DNA of 12,684 nt from JANLUX01 sp031366005 (GCA_031366005.1 JANLZB010000009.1:1-12684); one strand, 5' to 3'. Shown: positions 1 through 7,108, numbered from the stretch's first letter. Notes: generated by a model not told the origin, from the sequence alone. Program-made: numbers and translations.

Positions 1-1
1 A

Positions 2-619
2 CAGATGGTGGTAGCATTAAATCCTTTACATAAAAAATATAAAATAAAACGGAACGTGGTTTCCACTTATCAATCTGTTTCAGGCCCAGGAAAAAAAGCG
101 GTTGATCAATTGATTAATGAACGCAAAGGAATTAATGGAGAGATGGCTTATAAATACCCGATTGATCTGAATGCAATACCACAGGTAGATGTTTTTTTAG
201 AAAGCGGCTACACCAAAGAAGAAATGAAAATGGTGAATGAAACACGAAAGATTTTAGGTGATGAAAGTATTGGTGTTACAGCAACTACCGTTCGGATTCC
301 TGTAAAAGGCGGACACAGTGAAGCTGTGAATGTGGAGTTTGAAAATGACTTTGACCTGAAAGAAGTTAGGGATATTTTACAACAAACTTCAGGAGTAGTT
401 GTAACAGATGATATTGCCCTCAATCAATACCCCATGCCATTATATGCTGAAGGAAAAGATGATGTGTTTGTAGGTCGCTTACGCAGAGATGAATCCCAGC
501 CTAAAACTTTAAATATGTGGATTGTGAGTGATAATTTAAGAAAAGGAGCTGCTACAAATGCAATTCAGATCGCAGAATATATTATTCAGCATGGGCTTTC
601 CAATAGCGATAATCACTAA
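2..619 (+). CDS. asd: Aspartate-semialdehyde dehydrogenase, C-terminal part (5' end outside window)
   Basis: Cytoplasmic enzyme that reduces aspartyl phosphate to aspartate semialdehyde with NADPH, the branch point to lysine, diaminopimelate, threonine and methionine. About 205 residues are visible of a family that is usually about 330 long. The window opens inside the segment just after the catalytic cysteine (family motif NCSTIQ); the first full codon is the Q, followed by MVVALNPLH. Numbering from that M, I see the substrate-loop sequence STYQSVSGPGKK (20-31), the NAIPQVDVF segment (56-64) and the TVRIPVKGGHSE block (95-106). In that block R97 and H104 match the family's conserved active-site Arg and His. 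The end of the NADP-binding C-terminus, NLRKGAATNAIQIAEY, is intact before the TAA. The ATG at 5 is an internal Met, not the start. The gene is followed by a 197-bp gap, so it is probably not in the downstream operon. Only the catalytic Cys is unseen. Confidence 0.95.
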   Translation, partial: QMVVALNPLHKKYKIKRNVVSTYQSVSGPGKKAVDQLINERKGINGEMAYKYPIDLNAIPQVDVFLESGYTKEEMKMVNETRKILGDESIGVTATTVRIPVKGGHSEAVNVEFENDFDLKEVRDILQQTSGVVVTDDIALNQYPMPLYAEGKDDVFVGRLRRDESQPKTLNMWIVSDNLRKGAATNAIQIAEYIIQHGLSNSDNH

Positions 620-754
620 TCATTTTTTGTATTATCCTGAGTATAAAAGGTTTGAAACCTAAAGAAATTTGATATAAATTAAAGGAAGCCTCCAGATAAA
701 AGTCCCATTAATTAAATCTACAGGTTTTACACCTCCTGACTTATCAACATTTTA

Positions 755-762
755 TACATTTG
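755..762 (+). promoter_or_regulatory. Candidate Bacteroidota sigma-A promoter (-7 box TACATTTG)
   Basis: The octamer TACATTTG fits the Bacteroidota -7 consensus TAnnTTTG exactly, sits in an AT-rich stretch and is followed by CACC, a plausible start region. It lies 54 nt ahead of the yceD start and is the only full match I found in the asd-yceD gap. I see no clear TTG box at the usual distance upstream, so this rests on the -7 element alone. If real it would drive the yceD-rpmF-plsX-fabH cluster and perhaps accBC. The rest of the gap (620-816) holds a small palindrome AGGTTTGAAACCT at 648-660 and no gene. Confidence 0.5.
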
Positions 763-816
763 CACCCCTTCTGTTGTTAATAACCATTTGCAACAGTCGG
801 CTTAAATACATTAAAA

Positions 817-1350
817 ATGGAAAAACGTTCTGATTTTGTAATACCATTTGCCGGCTTGTCAATGGGCGAGCATCATTTTGATTACCAGATTAATGATTCG
901 TTCTTTAAAGGATATGAACATCCATTGCTTGAAAGGGCACAGGTGAAAGTGCATGTTACTTTCTTAAAAAGCGCACATAATCTTCAGCTCACTTTTCAAT
1001 TTAAAGGCAGCATAAGGGTTGAATGCGGAAGATGCCTGGAGGAGTTTGATTTACCTTTGGATGTTGAGAAGCACTTGCTGGTGAGGCAGGTCAGTGGTGA
1101 GGCGGAAGAAGTAGTGGATGAGGAAGTTCTCAATATCTCTGACAGGGATCAGACATTGGATCTTGCCCAGCATTTATATGATTACCTGAGTCTTCAGGTT
1201 CCACTCAATCCTATTCATCCTGATGATGCAAAAGGAGAGCCTGAATGTGATCCTAAGGTAATGGAATTATTAAATAAAGTAACAGTTAATCCCCCATCTT
1301 CACAAGATGATCCGCGCTGGGACGCACTTCGTAAAATAAAATTGAATTAA
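817..1350 (+). CDS. YceD/DUF177 family protein
   Basis: The DUF177 (YceD) family is almost always encoded next to rpmF. Plant and bacterial members have been linked to 23S rRNA accumulation, but the biochemical role is not settled. The 177-residue length is normal for the family. Visible signatures are the N-terminal FAGLSMGEHHFDYQINDSFF (11-30), the two-cysteine motif CGRCLEEFDLP (C70, C73), the segment YLSLQVPLNPIHP (123-135), a third conserved Cys in EPECDP (C144), and the C-terminal DPRWDALRKIK (165-175) typical of Bacteroidota members. C70/C73 with C144 could bind a metal, but that is inference. The start is the first ATG of the frame, 30 nt after a TAAATAC stretch with no Shine-Dalgarno. 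rpmF follows after 30 nt, so the two are surely cotranscribed. The short spacer contains the perfect palindrome AATATTAATATT. Confidence 0.92.
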   Translation: MEKRSDFVIPFAGLSMGEHHFDYQINDSFFKGYEHPLLERAQVKVHVTFLKSAHNLQLTFQFKGSIRVECGRCLEEFDLPLDVEKHLLVRQVSGEAEEVVDEEVLNISDRDQTLDLAQHLYDYLSLQVPLNPIHPDDAKGEPECDPKVMELLNKVTVNPPSSQDDPRWDALRKIKLN

Positions 1351-1380
1351 AGAATATTAATATTTAGCAACATTTAAAAA

Positions 1381-1566
1381 ATGCCGCATCCTAAACACAA
1401 AATTTCAAAAAGCCGCAGAGACAAAAGAAGAACTCATGATAAAGCGGTGGCGCCCACAGTAGCTGTTGATTCACAAACAGGCGAAGCTCACTTATGGCAT
1501 CGTGCCCATTGGCATGAGAACAAACTTTATTACAAAGGAAAAGTTGTAATGGAGCGTGAAGCTTAA
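1381..1566 (+). CDS. rpmF: Large ribosomal subunit protein bL32 (cysteine-free type)
   Basis: Structural protein of the 50S subunit. The 61-residue size and the basic N-terminus PKHKISKSRRDKRRTHDKA (3-21) are diagnostic of bL32. Many bL32 proteins carry four zinc-binding cysteines in two CxxC pairs in the second half. Here the corresponding region, TVAVDSQTGEAHLWHRAHWHENKLYYKGK (26-54), contains no cysteine at all, so this is a zinc-independent (C-minus) form. Histidines are enriched there instead (H37, H40, H43, H45). The start ATG has no Shine-Dalgarno, as is usual in this phylum. It lies between yceD and plsX, a widely conserved order that couples ribosome and lipid synthesis genes. Confidence 0.96.
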   Translation: MPHPKHKISKSRRDKRRTHDKAVAPTVAVDSQTGEAHLWHRAHWHENKLYYKGKVVMEREA

Positions 1567-1570
1567 TTCT

Positions 1571-1691
1571 GTTTACAGTTCAATGTTTACAGTTTACAGT
1601 TTCTCACTCACGAAAAATAAACTGTACATCAATTTTTGACAAATAAATGTCAGAGATAAAAACTGAAAACCGTAAACTGTAATTCGTAAAC
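1571..1691. repeat. Imperfect inverted repeat built from GTTTACA-like words, filling the rpmF-plsX gap
   Basis: The left arm (1571-1602) begins GTTTACAGTT and contains the word GTTTACA three times. The right arm (1660-1691) carries the mirror words CGTAAAC and CGTAAACTGT. Comparing the left arm with the reverse complement of the right arm gives 24 matches in 32 positions by my count. The 57-nt centre holds a small hairpin, TGACA/TGTCA (1637-1641 and 1648-1652). The element starts 4 nt after the rpmF stop and ends 7 nt before the plsX ATG. In the transcript it would form a long, weak stem next to the plsX start. It is a non-coding dispersed-repeat type, and I recall similar GTTTACAGTTTACAG strings in other Bacteroidota genomes. 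Confidence 0.7.
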
Positions 1692-1698
1692 TAAAGAA

Positions 1699-2652
1699 AT
1701 GAAAATCGGTATTGACATCATGGGCGGTGATTATTCCCCTCATGAAATCATTCTCGGCAGCATTCAGGCATTGCAGGAATTACCTGCTGATGTTAAGCTT
1801 GTGCTTTTTGGTGATCAGCAGGCAATAACTGAAACTTTTTCAAAACACGGGGCTGATATAAATAAAGTAGAAGTAGTTCATACTACTGAGGTGATTTCAA
1901 TGGATGCACACGCAACCCGGGCAATCTCTCAAAAACCTGATTCAAGCATAAGCAAAGGTTTTGAATACCTTAAAAAGGGAATGATAGATGCTTTTGCCGG
2001 AGCAGGTAACAGTGGTGCTATGATGGTGGGAGCAATGTTTAGTGTAAAAACTATCCCCGGTATTTTACGTCCTGCAATTTGTTCAGTGGTTCCTAAAGAA
2101 GATGGTGGGTGGGGAATTTTTCTTGATGCAGGAGCTAATGCTGATTGCAAACCTGAGGCTTTGCAGCAATTTGCTGTATTGGGAAGTTTGCTTATGGAAC
2201 ATGTTTACCAAAAACAAAATCCTAAAGTGGGCTTAATGAATATTGGTGAAGAGGAGGAGAAAGGAAATATGCTCAGTCTGGCAGCACATCAGTTATTAAA
2301 GACAACCAAAGAAATAAATTTTATTGGAAATATTGAAGGTCGTGATTTATTCAATGAGAAAGCGGATGTAATTGTTTGTGATGGATTCACCGGAAATGTA
2401 ATTCTGAAACTTGCTGAGTCATTTTACAGCCTTTTGCGTAAGCGTAATATAAAGAACGAATACTTTGAACGGTTTAATTATGAAAATTACGGGGGCACAC
2501 CCATACTTGGGGTAAATGCTCCGGTAGTAATTGCACATGGAATTTCGAATGGACGGGCAATTAAAAATATGATTTTTATTACTAAAAGAATTACCGAAGC
2601 AGGGCTTTGTGAAAAGATTGCAAACGCACTGCATGAAAGCATTACTAACTGA
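1699..2652 (+). CDS. plsX: Phosphate acyltransferase PlsX
   Basis: Peripheral membrane enzyme that makes acyl-phosphate from acyl-ACP, the acyl donor for PlsY in phosphatidic acid synthesis. The 317 residues are close to the family's usual 330. Visible family signatures in order are the N-terminal IGIDIMGGDYSPHEI (3-17), HATRAISQKPDSSISKG in the first third, the AGNSGAMMVGA loop, LRPAICSVVP, the LDAGANADCKPE motif, NIGEEEEKGN, INFIGNIEGRDLF, DVIVCDGFTGNVILK, and the C-terminal GVNAPVVIAHGISNGRAIKNMI. No key segment is missing and the frame is unbroken. The start is the ATG directly before KIGIDIMGGD, as expected, and follows the mirrored repeat by 7 nt. fabH follows after 6 nt, so translation is probably coupled. 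The plsX-fabH order is one of the most conserved lipid operons in bacteria. Confidence 0.97.
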   Translation: MKIGIDIMGGDYSPHEIILGSIQALQELPADVKLVLFGDQQAITETFSKHGADINKVEVVHTTEVISMDAHATRAISQKPDSSISKGFEYLKKGMIDAFAGAGNSGAMMVGAMFSVKTIPGILRPAICSVVPKEDGGWGIFLDAGANADCKPEALQQFAVLGSLLMEHVYQKQNPKVGLMNIGEEEEKGNMLSLAAHQLLKTTKEINFIGNIEGRDLFNEKADVIVCDGFTGNVILKLAESFYSLLRKRNIKNEYFERFNYENYGGTPILGVNAPVVIAHGISNGRAIKNMIFITKRITEAGLCEKIANALHESITN

Positions 2653-2658
2653 TACTAT

Positions 2659-3654
2659 ATGGCCGGAATAAAAGCAGCTATCACAGCTGTTGAAGGATGG
2701 GTTCCCGATTACGTGCTGACCAACCAGGAACTGGAGAAGATGGTTGACACTAACGATGAGTGGATACAAAGCCGTACCGGCATTAAAGAACGTAGAATTT
2801 TAAAAGGCGAAGGACTCGGCACATCAGACATGTGTGTGCATGCTGTAAATGCGCTCCTGCGTAAAAAAAATATTCAACCTGAGGAGATTGAGTTGCTTAT
2901 TTGTGCTACCACCACCCCTGACATGCAATTTCCGGCTACAGCTAATATTATTTGTGATAAAGCTGGAATTAAAAAAGCGTTCAGTTATGATATCAATGCT
3001 GCCTGTTCAGGATTTCTTTTTGCATTGGCAACAGGATCAAAATTTATTGAATCCGGTCAGTATAAAAAAGTGATTGTGGTTGGTGGAGATAAAATGTCGT
3101 CCATAGTAGATTATACTGATCGTGCTACCTGCATTATTTTTGGTGATGGTTGTGGTGCAGTATTGCTTGAACCAAACACAGATGGATTCGGGATAATTGA
3201 TACAATATTAAAGACAGATGGCTCCGGAAGAGTTTATCTGCACCAGAAAGCAGGCGGAAGTGTGAAACCTGCAACACATGCTTCAGTTGACGCAAAAGAA
3301 CATTTCATTTTTCAGGACGGACAACCTGTATTTAAGTTTGCGGTAACCAACATGGCAGACGTATCCGCAGAAATAATGGAAAAGAATAATTTATCGGGTG
3401 ATGATGTTTCATGGCTTGTTCCTCATCAGGCAAATAAGCGTATCATTGATGCAACAGCAAGACGCATGGGATTAAGCAGCGATAAAGTGATGCTTAATAT
3501 TGAGCGTTATGGAAATACAACCAATGGCACAATTCCGCTATGTTTGTGGGAGTGGGAAAAACAATTGAAAAAAGGTGATAATATAATTCTTGCGGCTTTC
3601 GGTGGAGGATTTACCTGGGGTGCTATTTATATTAAATGGGCATATAATTCTTAG
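2659..3654 (+). CDS. fabH: Beta-ketoacyl-ACP synthase III
   Basis: Cytoplasmic thiolase-fold enzyme that condenses acetyl-CoA (or branched acyl-CoA) with malonyl-ACP to start type II fatty acid synthesis. The 331-residue length is normal. The catalytic triad can be read directly: C116 in DINAACSGF, H256 in VPHQANKRI and N286 in RYGNTTNGT. Other signatures are WIQSRTGIKERR (35-46), the CATTTPDMQFPATA strand-loop (82-95), the FGDGCGAVLLE segment (161-171), the VFKFAV stretch (224-229) and the C-terminal AAFGGGFTWGA (312-322). The start is 6 nt after the plsX stop. Its malonyl-ACP substrate depends on acetyl-CoA carboxylase, two of whose subunits are encoded immediately downstream. Confidence 0.97.
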   Translation: MAGIKAAITAVEGWVPDYVLTNQELEKMVDTNDEWIQSRTGIKERRILKGEGLGTSDMCVHAVNALLRKKNIQPEEIELLICATTTPDMQFPATANIICDKAGIKKAFSYDINAACSGFLFALATGSKFIESGQYKKVIVVGGDKMSSIVDYTDRATCIIFGDGCGAVLLEPNTDGFGIIDTILKTDGSGRVYLHQKAGGSVKPATHASVDAKEHFIFQDGQPVFKFAVTNMADVSAEIMEKNNLSGDDVSWLVPHQANKRIIDATARRMGLSSDKVMLNIERYGNTTNGTIPLCLWEWEKQLKKGDNIILAAFGGGFTWGAIYIKWAYNS

Positions 3655-3681
3655 CAATGAAAAAATGCTTCATTGTTTTTT
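3655..3681 (+). terminator. Weak hairpin with T-run after fabH
   Basis: CAATGAA (3655-3661) and TTCATTG (3669-3675) can pair as a 7-bp stem with a 7-nt loop, followed at once by six T residues and an AT-rich tail. The shape is that of an intrinsic terminator, but the stem has only two G-C pairs. It begins at the base after the fabH stop codon. It may only attenuate, because accB starts 30 nt further on. The box TACATTTA (3685-3692) just beyond it is one base off the TAnnTTTG promoter consensus and could restart transcription for accBC. Confidence 0.35.
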
Positions 3682-3710
3682 ATTTACATTTACTTTAATA
3701 AAAGGTTGTT

Positions 3711-4202
3711 ATGAATAAGAAAGAAATAGAAGAATTAATAAAATTTGTTTCAAAAGCTGGTGTAAGTGAAGTGAGCCTTGAAATGAAAGACATCAAAATC
3801 ACAATAAAAAACAGTACTCCTCAACGACTGGATCAGATGGTGAGTCATGTTGCAGCACCTGCAGTATTGCCTGTGGCGGTGTCAACTCTGGCAGCACCTG
3901 TTGCGCCTCCAGCACCAGCCAAAAGCGAAGCTCCTAAATCAACCGGTGCTGATGAATCAAAATACCTCACGATTAAATCCCCGATGATCGGCACTTTTTA
4001 TCGCTCAGCGGGACCTGATAAACCTAATTTTGTAAATGTAGGTGATGAAATTGCTCCGGGAAAAACAATCTGCATCATTGAAGCCATGAAATTGTTCAAT
4101 GAAATAGAATCAGAGCATGCCGGCAAAATTGTGAAGGTTTTGGTTGAGAATGCGTCTCCCGTTGAATACGATCAGCCATTATTTTTAATAGATCCAAGTT
4201 AA
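3711..4202 (+). CDS. accB: Biotin carboxyl carrier protein of acetyl-CoA carboxylase
   Basis: Carries the biotin that AccC carboxylates and from which carboxyltransferase forms malonyl-CoA. The 163 residues are normal for AccB. An N-terminal helical region (1-33, with VSLEMKDIKITI) is followed by an Ala/Pro-rich flexible linker (about 47-76) and the C-terminal biotinyl domain (about 84-162). The biotinylation motif EAMKLF places the modified lysine at K127. The SPMIGTFYRSAGPDKP stretch (90-105) includes the thumb insertion that distinguishes AccB from other lipoyl/biotinyl domains. The start ATG is preceded by AAAAGGTTGTT, where AAAGG could serve as a weak ribosome-binding site, which is less usual in this phylum. 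accC follows after a 93-nt gap occupied by a mirrored repeat. accA and accD are not in this window. Confidence 0.96.
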   Translation: MNKKEIEELIKFVSKAGVSEVSLEMKDIKITIKNSTPQRLDQMVSHVAAPAVLPVAVSTLAAPVAPPAPAKSEAPKSTGADESKYLTIKSPMIGTFYRSAGPDKPNFVNVGDEIAPGKTICIIEAMKLFNEIESEHAGKIVKVLVENASPVEYDQPLFLIDPS

Positions 4203-4215
4203 TTTTAATTTGATA

Positions 4216-4288
4216 ATTTGATAATTTGGTAATTTGAAGATGTAATTTATCTTAATTATCAAATCATCAAATTACCAAATCATCAAAT
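4216..4288. repeat. Inverted repeat built from AATTTGAT-like words, filling the accB-accC gap
   Basis: The left arm (4216-4242) and right arm (4262-4288) are complementary at 24 of 27 positions by my count, with a 19-nt loop. Each arm repeats words such as AATTTGATAATTTGG and its complement CCAAATCATCAAAT, so several pairing registers are possible. An extra upstream copy of the word begins at 4209. The element starts a few bases after the accB stop and ends 7 nt before the accC ATG. This is the same geometry as the GTTTACA element before plsX, although the sequence is unrelated. The structured RNA would abut the accC ribosome-binding region. I recall similar AATTTGATAATTTG strings as a common intergenic repeat in Bacteroidota. 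Confidence 0.75.
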
Positions 4289-4295
4289 CCACTTT

Positions 4296-5633
4296 ATGTT
4301 CAAAAAAATATTGATTGCTAACCGTGGTGAAATTGCACTCAGGATAATTCGTACCTGCAAAGAGATGAATATCCGGACTGTGGCTGTTTATTCCACTGCT
4401 GATAAAGAAAGTTTGCACGTTCGTTTTGCTGATGAAGCCGTTTGTATTGGTCCTCCGCCAAGCAGGGATTCTTATCTGAATATGCCACGCATAATGGCTG
4501 CTGCAGAAATAACTAATGCAGATGCAATACATCCGGGTTACGGTTTTCTCTCTGAAAATTCACAGTTCAGCAACATCTGCCGCGAACACAACGTAAAATT
4601 TATTGGAGCATCTCCTGAGATGATTGATGCAATGGGTGATAAGGCAAGCGCAAAAGCAACCATGAAAAATGCAGGCGTTCCTACTATTCCCGGCTCTGAG
4701 GGTTTGCTTGAAAATATAGAAGAAGGATTAAAAATTGCAAAAAAAATTGGTTACCCAATCATTTTAAAAGCAACTGCTGGTGGTGGTGGTCGCGGAATGC
4801 GTATTGTATGGAAAGCAGAAGAATTTGAAAACGCATGGGAAACCGCGCGTGCTGAAGCAGGGGCTGCTTTTGGTAATGATGGAATGTATCTTGAAAAATA
4901 CATTGAAGAACCCCGGCATATCGAAATACAAATTGCAGGTGATCAGTATGGCAAAGCGTGTCACCTCAGTGAACGTGATTGCTCTATACAACGGAGGCAC
5001 CAGAAATTAGTGGAAGAAACGCCATCTCCCTTCATGACTGATAAATTGCGAAAGGCAATGGGAGAAGCGGCAATCAAAGCTGCACTTGCAACAAACTATG
5101 AAGGCGTTGGCACAGTTGAATTTTTAGTGGACAAACACAGTCATTTTTATTTTATGGAAATGAATACCCGTATCCAGGTAGAACATCCGGTGACTGAAGA
5201 AGTAATCAACTACGATTTAATTAAAGAGCAAATTAAAATTGCTTCGGGTGTTCCAATCTCAGGTAAAAACCATTTTCCTGCGATGCATGCAATTGAGTGC
5301 CGTATTAATGCAGAAGATCCTTATAATGATTTTCGTCCTTCACCGGGCCGTATAACAGTACTGCATCAACCGGGAGGACATGGTGTGCGTGTGGATTCAC
5401 ACATTTATGCGGGCTACACAATTCCACCTTACTACGATAGCCTGATTGCAAAACTGATAACCATTGCACAAACACGCGAAGAAGCCATTCAAACCATGGA
5501 GCGGGCATTGAGTGAGTTTGTTATTGAAGGCATAAAAACCACCCTTCCTTTTCATGTGCAACTGATGCAGAACGAAGATTTCCGCAAAGGAAATTATACG
5601 ACTAAGTTTTTGGAGAATTTTAAGTTGGTGTGA
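4296..5633 (+). CDS. accC: Biotin carboxylase subunit of acetyl-CoA carboxylase
   Basis: ATP-grasp enzyme that carboxylates the biotin on AccB using ATP and bicarbonate. The 445 residues match the roughly 450 of the stand-alone subunit, so there is no fused carrier domain. The order is N-terminal biotin carboxylase domain (FKKILIANRGEIALRIIRT, 2-20), ATP-grasp domain (about 114-320) and C-terminal biotin carboxylase domain (about 333-440, from HAIECRINAEDP). Expected catalytic and binding residues are present: K116, K158, the glycine loop GGGGRGMR (162-169), H208, the RDCSIQRRHQK segment with K237, and MEMNTRIQVEHPVTE with E288, N290, R292 and E296, plus R336. The start ATG begins the canonical MFKKILIANRGE, so it is secure. 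It is the last gene of the lipid cluster and converges with the minus-strand membrane-protein gene 45 nt later. Confidence 0.97.
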   Translation: MFKKILIANRGEIALRIIRTCKEMNIRTVAVYSTADKESLHVRFADEAVCIGPPPSRDSYLNMPRIMAAAEITNADAIHPGYGFLSENSQFSNICREHNVKFIGASPEMIDAMGDKASAKATMKNAGVPTIPGSEGLLENIEEGLKIAKKIGYPIILKATAGGGGRGMRIVWKAEEFENAWETARAEAGAAFGNDGMYLEKYIEEPRHIEIQIAGDQYGKACHLSERDCSIQRRHQKLVEETPSPFMTDKLRKAMGEAAIKAALATNYEGVGTVEFLVDKHSHFYFMEMNTRIQVEHPVTEEVINYDLIKEQIKIASGVPISGKNHFPAMHAIECRINAEDPYNDFRPSPGRITVLHQPGGHGVRVDSHIYAGYTIPPYYDSLIAKLITIAQTREEAIQTMERALSEFVIEGIKTTLPFHVQLMQNEDFRKGNYTTKFLENFKLV

Positions 5634-5646
5634 GAATTATTTATCG

Positions 5647-5675
5647 TTTCATAAAATAGTGAAATTATTTTAACA
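5647..5675 (+). terminator. Possible weak terminator between convergent genes
   Basis: TTTCA (5647-5651) and TGAAA (5660-5664) could form a short stem followed by the T-rich tail TTATTTT. It sits in the 45-nt gap between the convergent accC and anti-sigma genes, where a terminator is expected. The stem is short and AT-rich, so the call is weak. Confidence 0.25.
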
Positions 5676-5678
5676 ACA

Positions 5679-6557
5679 TTAATGCTTAATCCTAACATTC
5701 GATTTAGCATTTAACCGATTGCCCGAAACCGTTTCATACAAATTTTTATACTGTGCAAACATCGCTTCGCTTTGCTCTTTTGAATTGATAAATAATTCAG
5801 AACCTGTGATGCGAAATTCAAAATGACCTGCTTCATCAATCATCTTATCGCTTTGCAATTGTTTGATTAATTCATTCATCACTTCACGATTTTTTTGTTG
5901 CTGATTTTTTTCTGCTTCTGTTTTTCCTGATGATGATTTATCTGCTTCTGCTTTTAAAGCTTTACCCTTTTGAATCAATGCTTCATATTTTGAATACTCA
6001 TTTTTATTGATGACCGTTCCGTTTATCTCCAATCGTTTTAATTCATCACCAATAACCATGTTAACATTTGCACCTTCGTTTTCAAAATTAATTTTTGCAT
6101 CACCTTGAAAATAATAATCTTCCTTCTTGTTTTTTGTTTCACTTACTTCTTGTGCTGATGCAACTTGTATTTGATTGGTTAGTGTTTCGTTAGCTGAGTT
6201 CGATTCGCTTTCAGTTGTATTGCTTTCGGATGGTGTTTTAATGATGGCATCTGTTTGCGAAGCATATTGAAACTCTTCCTTTTGCTGAACAATTGTTGTG
6301 GCAGCAGCATGTATTTCATTTTGTGGTTTCAGATTGTGGTTGTACATCAGATAAAACACCGCTCCGATAAACACACCGAAGCCTCCCATCCACCAATATT
6401 TATACAGGCTAAGAATGCTTTGTCCAACCATTGCAGTAGTTTGTGCAAACACCAATTTTTTTACATCATCCAACTCAACTATCGGTTGCTCTTCTTTCGC
6501 TTTTGCAAAAAAATTGTTGAGCATTCGTTCCTGATTTTCGTTTTCTTTTTTCATCAT
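5679..6557 (-). CDS. Single-pass membrane protein, probable anti-sigma factor
   Basis: I do not recognise a named family with certainty. The 292 residues read as a short charged N-terminus (1-50, likely cytoplasmic), one hydrophobic segment (about 55-72, WWMGGFGVFIGAVFYLMY), a Ser/Thr/Glu/Asn-rich linker (about 80-147) and a C-terminal region of about 145 residues, presumably periplasmic. That region has two similar halves. One is YYFQGDAKINFENEG...LKRLEINGTVINKNEYSKYEALI (148-195), the other is MNELIKQLQSDKMID...FRITGSELFIN...YKNLY (227-274). Between them is a Lys/Glu/Gln-rich, probably coiled stretch (200-225). From memory this resembles the C-terminal module of Bacteroidota proteins paired with ECF sigma factors or BlaR1/M56 peptidases. 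Its start lies 9 nt after the sigma stop, so it is in the same operon, and the topology suits a membrane anti-sigma factor. Two adjacent ATGs (6557 and 6554) are possible starts. No zinc-binding HxxxCxxC anti-sigma motif is present, and the protein has no cysteine. Confidence 0.75.
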   Translation of the reverse strand: MMKKENENQERMLNNFFAKAKEEQPIVELDDVKKLVFAQTTAMVGQSILSLYKYWWMGGFGVFIGAVFYLMYNHNLKPQNEIHAAATTIVQQKEEFQYASQTDAIIKTPSESNTTESESNSANETLTNQIQVASAQEVSETKNKKEDYYFQGDAKINFENEGANVNMVIGDELKRLEINGTVINKNEYSKYEALIQKGKALKAEADKSSSGKTEAEKNQQQKNREVMNELIKQLQSDKMIDEAGHFEFRITGSELFINSKEQSEAMFAQYKNLYETVSGNRLNAKSNVRIKH

Positions 6558-6566
6558 TACTAAATC

Positions 6567-7106
6567 TTATTTAGAAATTTTTACTGATTCGCGTTCTGTT
6601 ATTATTTTCTTTAATGCTTCACGCCCACGTGTGATGCGTGATTTAACTCCGCTCAATGTTCCGCCTTGGATATTGCAAATTTCTTCTTGCGAGAATCCAT
6701 CTATCTCAAACAACACTACTGCTTCGCGTGTTGTTAAAGGTAACTGGCTTAATGCGGTGTAGAGTTCCTTTACTTCTAACGATTGTGCGGTATTAATGTT
6801 CTCTGCCGGCATCTGTAAAACCATCTCCTCATCGTATTCTGAAAAACGGTTTTGCTTTTTATGTAAGTCTGTGATTAAGCGGCTGGCAATTTTGAAGAGG
6901 TAATAAATAAATGATTCCTTTTTTTCAATGTTATCAAACTGTTCATAGGCACGCAACACCGTTTCGCTCACAATGTCTTTTACATCAGTGCGATTATACA
7001 CAACCGACTGCACATAGCGTGTAAGCCTTGCATGAAATAAATTATACAACTGAATAAATTCCGCTTGACGCGATGTAGCATTTTTATCCATAATAACAGC
7101 ACTCAT
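6567..7106 (-). CDS. ECF-type RNA polymerase sigma factor
   Basis: Small sigma-70 family protein (179 residues from the first ATG) with only regions 2 and 4. Region 2 spans about 17-84, including DVKDIVSETVLRAYEQFDNI (41-60), the core-binding and -10 recognition part. Region 4 spans about 115-170, with LPLTTREAVVLFEIDGFSQEEI and the helix-turn-helix up to VKSRITRGREALKK (154-167) for -35 recognition. The linker between them is short, as in ECF factors. The start is ambiguous: ATG at 7106 lies only 7 nt after the putative -10 motif, so transcripts would be leaderless or nearly so. ATG at 7091 (M6, MDKNATSRQAEF) gives the same promoter-to-start distance as the giant repeat protein gene, and I prefer it. 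The operon partner downstream is the membrane protein that probably sequesters it. Likely targets are its own promoter and the one at 9404. The exact ECF group is not determined. Confidence 0.93.
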   Translation of the reverse strand: MSAVIMDKNATSRQAEFIQLYNLFHARLTRYVQSVVYNRTDVKDIVSETVLRAYEQFDNIEKKESFIYYLFKIASRLITDLHKKQNRFSEYDEEMVLQMPAENINTAQSLEVKELYTALSQLPLTTREAVVLFEIDGFSQEEICNIQGGTLSGVKSRITRGREALKKIITERESVKISK

Positions 7107-7108
7107 CT

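Noticed and set aside
648..660. AGGTTTGAAACCT palindrome considered as the asd terminator
   Set aside because: The stem would need a one-base loop or shrink to a few pairs, and no T-run follows.
2419..2769. 116-codon minus-strand frame across the plsX-fabH junction
   Set aside because: It is antisense to two highly conserved enzymes, and the translated sequence has no recognisable motif.
6255..6563. 102-codon plus-strand frame opposite the anti-sigma gene
   Set aside because: It is the complement of the membrane segment and linker, which gives an artificially hydrophobic peptide with no start context and no conserved features.
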